Positions 32,911-46,039 of a stretch of 64,000 nucleotides of DNA are shown here, in pieces. How positions within the stretch are numbered: the first letter of the stretch is position 1; the number at the start of each line of letters is the position of its first letter. The stretch is taken from assembly GCA_039654915.1 (NCBI GenBank), contig CM077600.1, positions 71,557,992 to 71,621,991 on the forward strand, in the 5' to 3' direction. Made by a program: the position numbers and the translations under genes. Source of the stretch: Aquilaria yunnanensis (taxonomy: Eukaryota; Streptophyta; Magnoliopsida; Malvales; Thymelaeaceae). The notes below the pieces were generated by a model. The model searched no databases. It saw only the letters and a program-made list of their open reading frames with translations, and had not been told where the DNA came from.

Positions 32911-34503
32911 ACCCTTTGGTGGCTTGACCAAGAAACGCATATAGAATGATTCAAGCTTGAAGAAGCACCTCCAAAAGACTAGATAAATACCCCTACTACA
33001 ATAGCCTATGATTAAAAATAAGAAGTGTAGAGATTTTAAACAATATTAAAAGATTCACCCTTAATATTTTCTTAAGAAATAAGTTCAAAAGATCTCAAGG
33101 TTTTTTTGTGGACAAAGATCCAAATTATTTCCATTTGAAAGAATTCAAGATGGAACTGTACATACAAGAGAATGGGCATCATTTATATAGAAGGCAACAT
33201 GTACGCATAAAAGAAAAAAAATCCGTAAGTATAGTTTAACTATGAGTCCTATAGGTAAACTACTTAAAATATCTAAGAGTACTAGTGTAAATAATCTATT
33301 AATAACAGTAATAACTGGAATTCCTAAATAAAATAAAAGAAGTACGCATCTTAAGTAAGTAAGGCACAAATCTTAATTAGACTAGACTTGATGACTGCCA
33401 AACTACACTACTGAAGATATTCAACTGGGTTTACAATGATAAGAAACCTTCAATGTAAGTGCACCAATCATCTAGTATAGCATTTGACAAGTATCAAGGT
33501 TGTATTGCATAGGGATGAAGTTGTCTACCCTACTCAATCTTTTCCTATTTTCTAGTCAATTAATTTCAAAGATTATTTAAGTAACTACTAAAAATTAAAC
33601 TACTGCAGAGAAAAAAATGAAATAAATTAGAATAACAAGAAAAAAAATCAAATGAATCAATAATAAAAAAATATTGTGGTTAGATTCAAATCCCCCTAGA
33701 ACTCTAATGCACTTCCCTTCCTTTGGTGTACATATAGTTATCTTGGACTATGGAAAACTTCTGAATTAGACTAACTCCTCTCTTAAGGCAGCTAACCCCT
33801 ATTCCTAGGTTGATCGATCAGAATATCTTCTAAACCAAAACCCCTAAAAATGCATTACTAGTTCCATGAGTCTCATTATAAAGTTTGACCCTAGTCTAAA
33901 GGTCTTATGTTAGTGTATCATTAGACTTGTAAGCAATCCTTTCTGCAGACATGGTGATCAAATCAAACATACACTTAGTTGGATTAACATGCTCAAAATC
34001 AGACATTGAGTTAATAGGCCAACAACTATAAAGTAACAACAATGAAGCACCATGAATAAGTCACAAGAAAACTATATTTAATTAAATAAAAATAATCATG
34101 GAAACAATATCACCTAGGGTTCCTTTACTCTAAATATGAGTACAAATTAAGCTCATCATTATGATAAAGAAATACAAAAAGAACAAAAGAACACTAGAAA
34201 TAAAAGACAACTTTGAATTGTTCTAATCCATAAAATCATTACTCCAACATTAATTAACCTGTGTTGATTAGCTTTCTACTATGAACCTTAAACTCTAAAA
34301 CAATGTGTTTTTTCATCTCCTCTAGCTCTCTCTTCAAACTATAGGAAAAATCCCGTGAAAAATCTAACAACAGTTGAACATGATTACTAACATGGCCATG
34401 GTCCAGGCCATGTCTCACTTTTGTCCTTGAAAATTCACTAAGACATTAATGACACAGTCCTAGATATGAGCATGAAAGCAAACATGGGTGTACTCCTCTA
34501 GGC
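32911..34503. other. Unassigned AT-rich non-coding sequence
   Basis: No domain, LTR boundary or plausible ORF recognised. A short inverted repeat ACATGGCC/GGCCATGT lies at 34390-34413, just before the hAT target site. Confidence 0.6.
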
Positions 34504-36289
34504 ACAACTGTTAGGGATGAGCATCAGTTAAGCTTTTACCAAAAAAAATTGAATAACTAAATTTTATTTTAGTTTTCAATCACTAATCTAAGATTGTAAT
34601 TCAGTTATCAATTAAAACCAAAAATTGACAACAAATATTGGTTCAATTATTTTTTTTTTTTTACAAGAAATCGATCACTAGAAAAACTGAAATATTTAAA
34701 TGAAATGACATTACTTTTTGTAGGGCTCTTTAACTTAATTATCCTCTTATTATCTCTTATTTAGAACCACAAACACTCACTCTCTAACTTCCTCTCTACT
34801 TTCTTAGTTTGAAACAATCAAACAAGAAAGGCTAGGGTTTATGAATTATTTATCTCCTCTCCTTCAATTTGGCTTGATAGAAACTCTAAACCGACAATTC
34901 AACTTGATTCCTCTCTTGATTCCCCTTTGATTCATAATGATTTGGCTATATTCCTCTTTGATTTGGTGTGATTCTTCTCTGGTGCATTGAAAAGTTAGTA
35001 GCATCTCTTTCTAGTTTCTTTTCCTCACATGCACTTCTTTATGTTTCTTAGTCTCCATTTCATGGAAATAGGCCAACTTGAGTTAACAAGATGCGGTTAA
35101 CTTGGTGATTACCATGCATTGGTGCATGTTGGAATCAGAAGCATTTAGAGAAACAAAAGCCACTTCGGCTTAGCTGTTGATGAAGGTCAGTTTATTAAAG
35201 TTTTGTTAATGCTATTCAATCTCCCTTTTATGCTAGCTTCCAATTTTAGGTCTTTGAGATTTTGTTTAAGATTAAATAGGAATTGGTCAGACTTAGACAA
35301 GTTTTTTGTTCTTCTATTGTTAATTTTCATTTCAATTCTCACTTAGCATTTTATTTTTTGGCATCAATAAAGCATTGTACAAGTTTCTTGAGCCAAATGC
35401 TTAAGCAAGATTTCTTAAAGTGAAACTTGTAGCATTATTTGCCTAAAAAGGTAAAAACAAGTATTCATGAAATATTAGGCAAGTAAAAAAGAGAAATAGA
35501 ATTGAATCTAATATATATATTAAGTCAAATCAAGCAAACACATCAAAGAATTAAAAATGATAATTCATTAAAAAAGCATATCATAGAATAAATAAAAATA
35601 GCATACTTGCACCCGTAAATCTCCATTGTTGTCTTTCTTGTATTGGTTGTTTAAATTTTTAATTCATTAATTAGAAAAAGAATGAGATGAATCATCATCT
35701 AGAAACAATGAAAACAGAAAGAGAAATGTAAATAAGTGAAGCTTTAAGAATCATAATGATGGAATGTTCATACTGTTATTGATTAATTACTCATTTGGAT
35801 TTTGGACTTCCATGTTTTGGAACTTCCTATCATTTAAACAATGACCTCCATAATCCCCAGTAAAATTTTAAGGTTAACATTTCAAAGTTTTCTTCCTAAC
35901 ATCAGTGTTTTGAAAAGTGCACCCTAGTTTTAGGCATTGGGCATCAAAGATTTGATAGTTTTTAACCCTTAGTGGCTTTTGAGAATCATCCATAAATTGC
36001 AAGACACACACTTCTATAGAAGCCTAAGGTGTCTAAGCTCACATTTTCATATTTTGAACTTTTTATGCCATGTTTAAGGGGAGTTATGAATAAAATCTGG
36101 GAATGTAACAAGCCAACTGCAAAACAAAAGGTCTGGATGTTTGTTGGTTGCTAAGTGTCTACATAGTGTATTGCGTAAAATTGATGTCGTTACTTCTGCT
36201 TGTTGTTGGTAGTAGATAGTTTCTCGAGGAAGTCAAGGTGTCTTTCATTCTCCAGAACTAGACTGTGTAGTTGTTTCACTCTCTATGGA

Positions 36290-38760
36290 CCCTAGGCAGC
36301 CATAAAATGTAATAGGAGATGCTGCAACTGCATCTAAAGTTGTTGGGAAAAGCAACAAAAGGAAAGGATAGCAAATATAGCCAAGGTCTTATGTGTGGGG
36401 CCACTTTGGTAAGGTAATAACTAAAACAGGTGAGCATAAAGCTAAATGCAAGTATCGTGAGAGGCTGCCATGAGGTCATTCTAAAGGAAATAAAACTAGT
36501 TCACTTACGAATCACTTCAATTTTTGTGCAAAATGCCATGAATTAGAATTGAGGTAATCTCAGTTAGTATTTGGTGAGAAAAATGAAGAAGGGGAGGGTA
36601 GACTAACATGCTAGAGGTTTGATCAAGCTTCTATAAGAAAATGACTACCTTTCATGACAAGTATTGATCAATTGCCATGAATTCGATGGTGTCCTACAAG
36701 AATAACAAGAAAGTGATGATGTTGATTTTTCCTTAATGGCATATAAGATGAAGTCAAAATATGAAAAACATTGGGGTTGTTAGTGTTGTGCCCAAAAGCT
36801 AATCATGAAATGATTGTATTTTTTGCACATTGAGTCCTGATATTTTATTAAGGCATTAATCCAGCAATTATGTTTGTTGTTTTGTTTCTACATAACTTAA
36901 CAAACATAATTGTAACCCTAGAATAATTATATTCTTAAACGTCCCTGGTCTAGTATTATTGTGGAGCGGGTTGCAATAATACATAACTACTAGCATATGT
37001 GGAGACTAATATGAGATATGTAGTCTACATATGGGTACAAGTTGGAGAACTTGTGTACTGGACCAACCCACCATGAGAACACTTCATGGATTGTTATATG
37101 AGTGTCATAAGTGATTCTCATAGTGATCATGGCATATGTAGTCCTTCGACCTAAGATCATCAAGGTTCCCTACATGTGAGTCACATACTTTGATACTTTC
37201 CTTTGTTACTCGTAACTGAGTGAACTTGAAGGAGGTCATTGGGTATGTCACATATCATGTGGAGGGATTTGTATGATCAATATGGGATTTGTCCCTCCTA
37301 TGTAATGGGAGTGATATCTTTGGGCCCCTTGATAGAGTAAGACTTAGAAAAATGCATGGCCATGCTCGGATGAGTTGATATACGATATCAATGTCATCAG
37401 TTTAAGTTGGTCTACTCGGTAATCAAGAAACCAAAGATTGGGCTATACGAGAGTGACACATTCCATGTCTCGTGCTTAATCTTGATATCTTGGACAAAGG
37501 GACAATGGCATATATCGGTGATGATCATAAAGGTTTAGTCGAATCATCGACAATCTTGTCACTTGGGTAGCAATGATGTGTTGCTAGACACCGCTCATTG
37601 CTTATGATCATAAATGTGATTTACGATCATTGCCAACATGGTAAGAGCCTATTGGGTCACACACATAGAGCTATTTGGATCATTAGAGTGCATGGGCTAA
37701 TAATTTGGTTTTGGTTTCACAATAATTTCGTATTAATAATGGGCCCAATAGTTGAGCCATTATTAAGCCCGAAATTAAAGCCTAATTGGATTAGGGCTTT
37801 GAAACATATTACGTCTGGAAGTTGAGTCTCACTATAAATACAGCTTCTAGTGAGAAATTCGCGGGTCTCCTTTCCCTAGCCTCTCAAAAGGACAGTCGCA
37901 CTCTTCTCTTGCAATTCCTTGGAGGACGCAAGCTAGCACTACGAGCGCAAGAGAAACGCATCTGCCGGGATGTGGTAGAAGCGTGGTGATCCCGAGAGGC
38001 TTGTGTGGATACCATAGAGAGCCTGAACACATCAATTGTTCAGGTTTTGTGATTCGACTCTACAGTTAAGTGACATATCTCAACCGAAAATTAGGTATGG
38101 AAATTTTTGAACACCCGGTTTACCCCGTTTCACTTGGATCTTGGAGGGTTTTGGTTAAATTCCGCTGCGCTGTTTGGCTCTTGAAACCCATCAGGGGTAA
38201 TGTTGAGAAGGGTAATATTCGAATATACATATGTTATCCTTGACACACATCATAAATCGAAGTATGTTGAGTTTGTTTTAAATGATATGTATCAACCAAA
38301 GAAAAATGTGGGGGCTTGGTTAATACATAAGGTTTGGGATTCTTTAAACGAGATGTTTAGTTGTTTTGAGCAATAGTTGAAACCAAATTCGGGTGAGTCA
38401 AGTACTGAAAACAAGGAATCTTCTTCCAAAAAAAATGTACTAAAAATGAAATCCAACATAATAGAGGACAAATTTCAAAGCAAATGGAATAGAAGTTTGG
38501 GTCACTAAAGGTTAATGATGAGAACTTGTTAGATTTGGTTGGGTATTTAAACGAGCAATGTGAACCTAATGATGATGACTTTGATATCTTACTATAGTGG
38601 AAAGTGAATAATGTACGTTTGCCTATCCTTAGTAAAATGGCCCATGATGTGTTCACTATCCCTGTATCTACTATGGCTTCTAAATCATCATTTGGCATTG
38701 GGAAAGAGTTCTTGATAAAATTAAAGTTCACTGACTTCTGAGATGGTGCACGCTTTGATT
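36290..38760 (+). pseudogene. hAT transposase remnants (BED zinc finger and C-terminal dimerisation domain)
   Basis: Near 36390-36530 the + strand reads SYVWGHFGKVITKTGEHKAK, CKYR, then TSSLTNHFNFCAK. This is a BED-type zinc finger in which the second Cys of CKYC has become Arg. After the G3 insertion, 38230-38370 reads KYVEFVLNDMYQPKKNVGAW and LIHKVWDSLNEMF. Then 38540-38740 reads FDILL*WKVNNVRLPILSKM and AHDVFTIPVSTMASKSSF, the hAT C-terminal dimerisation motif (normally WW..n..rfP.LS.mA.DvL.iPvStvasEsaFS). Frameshifts and stops separate the blocks; the catalytic core between them is not recognisable. The LTR splits the coding region at 36778. Confidence 0.85.
36778..38193 (+). mobile_element. 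Solo LTR of family G (copy G3)
   Basis: TGTTAGTGTTGTGCCC...GAAACCCATCA, flanked by the 5-bp duplication GGGGT (36773-36777 and 38194-38198). Same orientation as G1 and inverted relative to G2. It inserted into the hAT element. Confidence 0.95.
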
Positions 38761-39636
38761 TGCACTTAAGATTACCTTAGGAGACAAATAATTCATGGTG
38801 TTGAGGAGAACAAATAGAAGATTGAAAAACCTGAAGAAGTTACTTGTTTGTTAAAACTTAAAACCTCAAATAAATTAATTTAAGATTTGATTTTCTAAAT
38901 TTATGGTTTAACTTTTCTTTTGGCTCTCTATTTTTTTCTTTGTCTTACAAATTTCCAAAGTGAGATTGGGTCCTTTAGCCTTGGATATTTAAAGGAAAAA
39001 TTAGGTATGATACTTAGATCAGATTTTTCTTTAATTTTTGTTTATGTTTATATCTAATTGTAGTATATTTTTTTAACCTTTTTTGGTTAACAACTGCTTG
39101 CAATAGATCGCCCCAACAATAGAATTTTATATGGAAATTTTGTTTATTGCTGGATGATGTTGGATACTTGTTTGTTCCTGGAAATCATGTTTGTTGCTAG
39201 ATGGTGTTCGATTCGATTCCCTAATGTAGATTGTACTAGATTAGAGATCCAATTTATTTGTGTTTGGTTGTTTGAGTTTTATTTAGTTGCTACTGAGATT
39301 AGACTTGTACTATACTAAACTTCTAAATGATGTTTGTCTATGAGTGTTTAAATTTGGAATAGATTTGTTTCCAATACAAAAACATGATTTTAGGCTTCTT
39401 ACGTGCTGATAGCAATTCAGCTATTCAATTGTAAAACAGAAAATTGAATTCAATTTTTAGTCTAATCGATTATCATTGTTTTGCTTCATTAGTAATTTCA
39501 GTCTCCTCAGTTAATTGTGCCTACAACTAAAAACCAAAAAAATAAACTATTTGATTTCAATTATAGTTGAATAGACCTAATGCTTAGGCCTAACAGCCGT
39601 GTTTAGGGCTAGAAAACAACTTGAGACATTACACAG

Positions 39637-42600
39637 TGTCACACCCCACACAGGCCCCAGCCCATGCACACTCTGTGCCTCTCACCAACCACTACCCTGA
39701 AGGTCCAGAATACTTGGGTCTTTAAGAGTTATCATCAGAGTTTAGTTACCTAACCTTCATTAAGTAGATTATTGGGCATTCTTTTTATTGGCCTGGGAGG
39801 TGGCCCAGGATGTCCCTGCTTATTTTAGACCAAGACCTTGCAGCTTAAGCAAGCCCAACCCATTACTTGCAAAACAAGCAACACTTGCACTTTTTCCTTT
39901 AAGTGCTTAACTTGTGTGCAATCAAGTGTACTAGTCTTATGCATGGCAACAAAGAAGCCCATATCCATTTTCAAGCTTGTAAACATATACATATATGATG
40001 ATGAGCATTCGGCCAAGTATAGTACACAAGGAAGCCAACATCAAAACATCATGCTGATAGTCATAAAGTCCAAAGAAACTTGGCTAACATACAGCCAACA
40101 AGTCCAACATACAAAGTCCACTAAGGCCCAAAATGCATAAGTCCAACATGGGCCCAAAAGTGCTTATGTCCACAACTCAACAACAACTACATGGCAATCA
40201 TGCCAAGGATGCAAATGGGCCCAAAACTTGCAGTCCAATTCTCACATAGCCCATATGTACACAACTACCCATAATGCTCAAAGGGTACTACAAAATGTGC
40301 ACTATAGGTACAAGTCCAAAAGACCAAGTTATTGGTCTCCAAAGCCCACCAAGTCTCAAATGCCAAAAGCCCACTCAACCAACACCTCCTAGCTCAAGTC
40401 CCACAGCTAATCTCCTGCAAAACTTAATCCATTAAATTCGGCCTACATAAGACCATGGAATAAAATGCACATTTCAAGCCAAGAATTTGTTGGCACACAT
40501 ACCTTGGACAATAAGTAAACTTGGTACACAAAAACCAAGAAGTCCAAACAGAAGCACAATTACTCAAGCTCTTTACCCTTTCCTGAAAATTCAACCAATA
40601 AGGGCAGTGAGTTTAAAACTCAGTAAGGATTCACACAACTCCAAAGGAGTTCATATTGTTAAGCATAAGCTTAACCTCCATAATCAAGCTAGTACCTACA
40701 TCCAAAGACACAAAGACAAGGAAAATACAATTTGGCCGAAGCCTATATTCAACATATATCAATAATAAGTTGGTTAGCATGCACAATCAATCAACAAAAG
40801 CACACAAACTCACACACACACCACTTCTTCAATTCGGCCATAGCCACTAGCAAGTGCTCATGTACAATTTTGCACACCATTTCTTCATGAAATCATCTCC
40901 ATTCCCCTCGAGCTCTCAAGTGCTTGATGGATTGGCCAAACCCACCAAGAACTTTACACTTGCCATTCATTGATTAGCTAATCAACCCATGGAACCATTA
41001 ATTCCATATTGCCCTTCAAGCATACTAACATCACTTGGCAAATCTTGACCATCAATTAGTAGCTTCAATTACTTGTCATTAATCATGGAAAATATACCAA
41101 GCACAAGTAATTCATGAATCCTTACCACACTTTTTAGCTTGAGTAAATTCGGCCTTGTTGGATTTCTTCCAAGTTAAGTTTGAAACTTTAATTCCAAGGG
41201 TGCTTTGGCTAATTTGTCCAACACACGCTTGAATGTCTTAATCCAAGCTTCAATCTCCAAGTCCAAGTTACCTTTCATTTTCGGCCATAAACACAGCCAT
41301 CATGAGTTTCACATATCATTCACATAAACTCATGAAATCATCATTTCCATGCCAAAACACCATGAACTCACCAAGAACACTCAAGAACAAACATGCACAC
41401 CATTCGGCCAACTAGTGTTCTTTGGTGGTTTAGCTTCAAACTTTCGGTCCAAGGTTCTCCTAACACAATACAGCCTTCCTTTAGTCAATATAACTCTTAT
41501 TCATGGAAAACATACCATGGATTTAAGTAATCTTGAGCTTTTACCTCAAGAACAAGGCTGAAAATTCTGGACTTGCACAACCGAGCTCCAAATCAACATG
41601 CAACACCAAGAACACCAAGTAAACTTCAAGAGAACTTCATGAACATGCATGAACATATTCGGCCATGCCTTGTTCCTTCAAGAACAAGCTCAAATCTTGA
41701 CGCTCAACAAGGTATCTTCAAGAGTTTTGCTGGAAATTTGGATGTACACTCAAGAACACTCAAGTTTCGGCCAAGAATCAAGATGAACAAGTGAAGAACA
41801 AGCAAGAACATGGAAGAACATGGAAGAGCTTTGTGTTTCGGCCAAGTGCTCTCCAAAACCAACAAAGGCAGCAACTAAATGACAACTCCAAGGAATGTTT
41901 GCTGCATAAGAAGGCCGCCCACTCAAGTGCCCATTAAACAATAAATTTCAGCATTGTACAATGCAATATTCTCCCAAGCACCAAAAACCCTTCCATATAA
42001 TATTTGGTCAAAGAATGGGAGCTGCAATTTGGGTGGCGGACAAAGGCTTCCAGCCTTCAATTAATTTACCCAAGTTGGCTTAAATGCCAAGAAAATCCCC
42101 AACTAAATTGCATGGCGCCTCCAACCCTCCATGTCTCCATACTTCCATTCTAGCCACCAAATTCAATGCAATTTCCAGCATTTCTTTTTAAATTGTTGGC
42201 CCACATGCCAAGTACACAAAATGTGGACATAATTGCATTATTATACCATATAAAATTTGTCCATCACACCATTCTTTTAGCAATAATTAATTCCATCTTC
42301 CATCATCACCAATAAACAAATCAATCATGCTCCACCATGAATAAACAATTCATTTCTTTGTCCAAGGTTTACCTTATTTTAATGGCTCCACTAAGCAACT
42401 TCCAATATTTTAATAGGTCCACTAACACTTCCAATTAATTCAAGTCAAGTTGGCTGCCCATTGACCAAGAGCCACAATATTGGCTTACCTCCTCTTTAGC
42501 CATCTCACAAAATTGCATGGCTAAATTTGTCCATCCTTGGTTTGTAGTTTTAATTCCAGCACTAGTCCAAGGTTTTCAATTGAGTCTTCAAACTTTATTT

Positions 42601-42881
42601 CTTGCCAAGTCATACATAGTTTTTCATGTATGTGCAATTTGGCCCATAGTATTGCATAGTTCCATGTTAGTCACTAGTTACCAGTCCAGTTTGGTACTAG
42701 AACTTTATTTCATGGCATAGTTCACATAGAACTTTTGTATGTGTAATTAAAACACATAATTCACATAGTCTTGTATTCTCATCACTAAGACCATGTTCAA
42801 ACAAGTCCCTCTTGTACTTAATTTCATGTCTTCATCATTCTCTTCTTGGCCATAGCCAAGTACTAACTGGTGGTCCTGACA
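39637..42881 (-). mobile_element. Solo LTR of family H (copy H1, 3.2 kb)
   Basis: TGTCACACCCC...GGTCCTGACA on the + strand, flanked by CACAG at 39632-39636 and 42882-42886. The RC end GGGGTGTGACA and the internal CTTACTGAG stem-loop (40608-40627) place it among Del/Tekay-like LTRs on the - strand. About ten TTCGGCC motifs are scattered across it. Small ORFs inside are chance. Confidence 0.92.
40601..40627 (-). promoter_or_regulatory. Conserved LTR stem-loop module, copy in LTR H1
   Basis: On the - strand CCTTACTGAGTT, TTA, AACTCACTGCCC: stem TGAGTT/AACTCA at 40608-40613 and 40617-40622. The equivalent in H2 is 60908-60923 (CGAGTT/AACTCA on the + strand). Confidence 0.6.
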
Positions 42882-42886
42882 CACAG

Positions 42887-44743
42887 TCTCTAACATGGGC
42901 ATGTTCACTCTGTTTTCTCCATAATCTTCCAATTCAGCTCCAAAATTGGTCAAAATCCTTCCTTTTTGCATATTAGCTGTAACACGACATGGAAATAAAA
43001 TAGAAAGCATTTAAGTACCAATTAATATTAAAACTACTTGAAAGGGAAGAAAATATCAAGTAAAAATCATATTAAAAACATGTATAAATTATCAAGCAAA
43101 CCAAAATGAGAAATCTAAAAAATGAAGGTAGGCAATACTCTTGAGCAATATAAGATAGAAGAGAATCAAGGGTAATATAAGATAGAAGAGAATTGAACCT
43201 CTAAAAGTCTTAATAACTTAGCAAGAAATATCAAGCATATAATTCTTTTAATCTAACACCTTTCTAAACAAAACAAGTTAATGGAGCAATTCATTCACAG
43301 CTTAGCTACCCACTGCTTATTGTTGAGTACTTGGATAGTTCTTTGCTTGTTGTGGTTTAATTTCTTAGTTTAGGACTTTGTGTGTTTGCATCACATTTAG
43401 TTTATTTACTTGCATGTTTAATTCCTTGCATTGGGTATTGTAGGGCTCATGTGGGAGCATATAGTAGCATTCTTACATTGTGTGCATTTACGAACCCAAT
43501 ATCTACATTGTATAATGATTGATTGAATTATTTTACAAATTTAATTCACTTGTAAGTTTTGCTAACAAAAAAAAGGTTCTCACTTGTCCTTAATGGTAAA
43601 AACTACACTTGGTGAGTCTTTGGGCCTTGTGTGGTACACTTGGGCTATGGATGATTTTTTTTTAGGGTGGTGTTTGTTTTGTGTATGGATTCCTTAATTT
43701 GATTGTGGACGCCTTCATATCCAAATTGTTGCATGCAAATAGGGGATGAAAATGATAATTTAGGGCTAAACTACATACCTAAATGGCTAACCCTTTATCA
43801 TAACCCTTAATTAACCCCTTTGAGCCTTTAAGCCTTATTTGTTGTTCACCCTACATAATTGAGCCATACCCATTCTCATTTAGCTTCTTTTGATCCTTGA
43901 ATAATTTGAGCCTTGCATGTATGGGCTTGGAAAGGGTAAAAACTTGTATGTTATGTGAGTGAGCAATGGTTAAGTTTTGGGGATGTTGGGTTATGAACTT
44001 ATTGTTGCGATTATGTAGTTATGGTTTGGGTGTTCTTTGGATAAATCATGTACATTTGTTTGAGCTTTAAAGATTGGGTAAACTTCTAGTTTGTTAAAGA
44101 TTTTGCTTTCCACAAGAAAAAGGCAAAATGAGTAAATGTGAACAGGCCTACATTGAAAAAAACAAACACAAAAAAAAGAAAACAAAAAAAAATGAATGAA
44201 ATAAAAATGAATAGATAAAAAAGGGGAAAAGTAGAAGTAATTCATTTATCTGGTGGGAATTCACTTAAGTGTTTTGTTGAGATTGTGCATGTGGGGATTG
44301 TTTAGGATGTTGCTTGGAAGCCAAGAAAATTCTTGTTTTTGATTTTGGATACCTTAGGAAGGGCTTTAGAGTTTATTACTGGTTTTGCCCATTTTGTTTA
44401 TGCTTGACTCACTTCATTAGCTCCACCACAAAGGGCCTCTTAACATTTCCCGTCCATACTAAACTCAACCACGGTACAACCTTGTATTTATGTCATTGGA
44501 CTTGAAATTGCATGCATATTCCTTAGGGACAATTAGTAGGTACTTTGGTCCTCTAGAAAATTTAAGGATAAAGTTGCATTACAAGCCTTAGATACATTAG
44601 GCAACCTTAGATTAGTGAGTGAAACACTCAGAGAGTAAATGTCTACCATTAGTGACAATATTTTTCTTTCATTACTTATCTTAACTTTTCTTGAGTTGAT
44701 GTTGTGAATTGAATGATTTCATTATATGGCATAAGGTATGAAT
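42887..44743. other. Unassigned non-coding sequence, possibly the 3' region of an Athila-like element
   Basis: No coding domain. It contains an A-rich run (44150-44225) and repeated GAGCC-containing phrases near 43830-43920, of the kind I associate with the region before the 3' LTR of Athila-type elements. That link is weak. Confidence 0.35.
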
Positions 44744-45883
44744 TGTTAGCCTGGGCGCCTAAACACCAATTTTGCCCCTTCCTAATGCCTAGGCACCCCT
44801 GTATCTAGAAAAAAATGGTCTCCACATCTAATTTGACTATAAGCACACTATTGGCTAGAGGAATTGATTCAAATGGGTAGGTGAATAAAAAGGAGACCTC
44901 CAAGACTTAGAAATGTTTGGAACCAAGCTTAGAAACTTTCCATCTTCTTCATCTTCTCATGTTAGACTTAGGTTTTCCATAGCCACCTCATCTTGCATTT
45001 TCCATCATCTTTGTGAAGCTCTTATGGATTTTACTTGGAGAAGGTTTGGAGGACTTGAATGCTTGTAGAGGCATTAAGGAGTCAAGCTTCTAGAGTTTCT
45101 TGGGTTCCTTCTTTCCCTGCATCTTCTTGTTTTGAAACATGGATGCTCTTTTACATATTATCATGGTTAAGTTTAGTTTAGTTATGGAGTAGTCTTCCTT
45201 AGCATTTTCTATTGATTTAGCTACTTGGATTGATGATATTTGATAAATTTATCGTCATGCAATGTTGGCTTTTTTTTTTATATCAAATTCTTGTTTATTT
45301 GTCTCTTGAGCTTATTGTTGTTTTAACTAATTGATGGCCATAATTGGTTGGACCATGAATTGCTTTTAAGCTTTTGGAAAATATTAGAAGTAATTAGACC
45401 TAGGAGTAGGGTTTAATGGCTATGGGCTTGTTGGGAAATTAGTGTGAGGCATTAGGTGAAGGTAAATTGAGCTTTAATGCCTTTTCCTAAGCATGTAATA
45501 AGATGGGAATCCTTATTAAGTTTAGGTTAGAGAGATTAATTCTTTCACTTGGAAAAATAAGTATTTAATTATGTACTTCACCAACAAGCAAAAAAAAACT
45601 AAGTCACTAACCTAAATTCACCAATTCATCAAGACAAGTAGTGAACCCATAGGATGTGTGTTCTCATAATTGGTAAAAGAAAACCCAAAAATTTACACTG
45701 CACTCTTGCATTCTAGATTAGTAGCATTTCACTTCATTTAGCTTAGTTATTCATTTAACTTGCTCAAATATTCATTGAACTTTAATTATTTAGCTAAAGT
45801 TATCTTAGAGTAATGATACAATACTCTTTCTTACCCAACTTCAACATCCACCGTGAGCTTACGGTTAGGGTTTAAAACTCACA
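44744..45883 (+). mobile_element. Candidate LTR of the Athila-like element
   Basis: The PBS at 45893 requires an LTR ending just before it, and AAAACTCACA ends at 45883. TGTTAGCCTGGG at 44744 is a possible start, but no second copy is present to confirm the boundary. Confidence 0.35.
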
Positions 45884-45892
45884 ATAAGTTTT

Positions 45893-45909
45893 TGACACCA
45901 TTGCTAGGG
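45893..45909 (+). other. Decayed tRNA-Asp-type primer-binding site
   Basis: TGACACCATTGCTAGGG aligns without gaps to TGGCGCCGTTGCCGGGG, the tRNA-Asp-type site usual for Athila. All five differences are C-to-T or G-to-A, and each of the three CpGs is hit. It precedes the gag by about 150 bases. Confidence 0.75.
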
Positions 45910-46039
45910 ATTGATTGTGTTGAATTGTTCAATATCAATGATAGGAGATTAAATCTAGACTAAACCTTTCTTTATTTAATTATTTGTTGCCTTTGTGTTT
46001 GGATATTTCTTTGGCAGGTGCCATTGGTGTATGACCTGT

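Larger units (their letters stand above)
34512..39592 (+). mobile_element. hAT-superfamily DNA transposon, decayed, carrying a solo LTR
   Basis: Terminal inverted repeats TAGGGATGAGCATCAGTT (34512) and, reverse-complemented from the right end, TAGGCCTAAGCATTAGGT (39592) agree at 13 of 18 positions. They are flanked by 8-bp duplications ACAACTGT (34504-34511) and ACAGCCGT (39593-39600), 6 of 8 identical with both differences transitions. The 8-bp TSD and the BED-finger plus C-terminal dimerisation domain fit hAT. The G3 solo LTR (36778-38193) lies inside. Without it the element would be about 3.66 kb. The stretches 34530-36290 and 38770-39592 contain no recognisable coding sequence. Confidence 0.82.

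Noticed and set aside
42972..42984. GCTGTAACA as the outer end of LTR H1
   Set aside because: Ending at GGTCCTGACA (42881) gives a perfect CACAG duplication and matches the end of H2.
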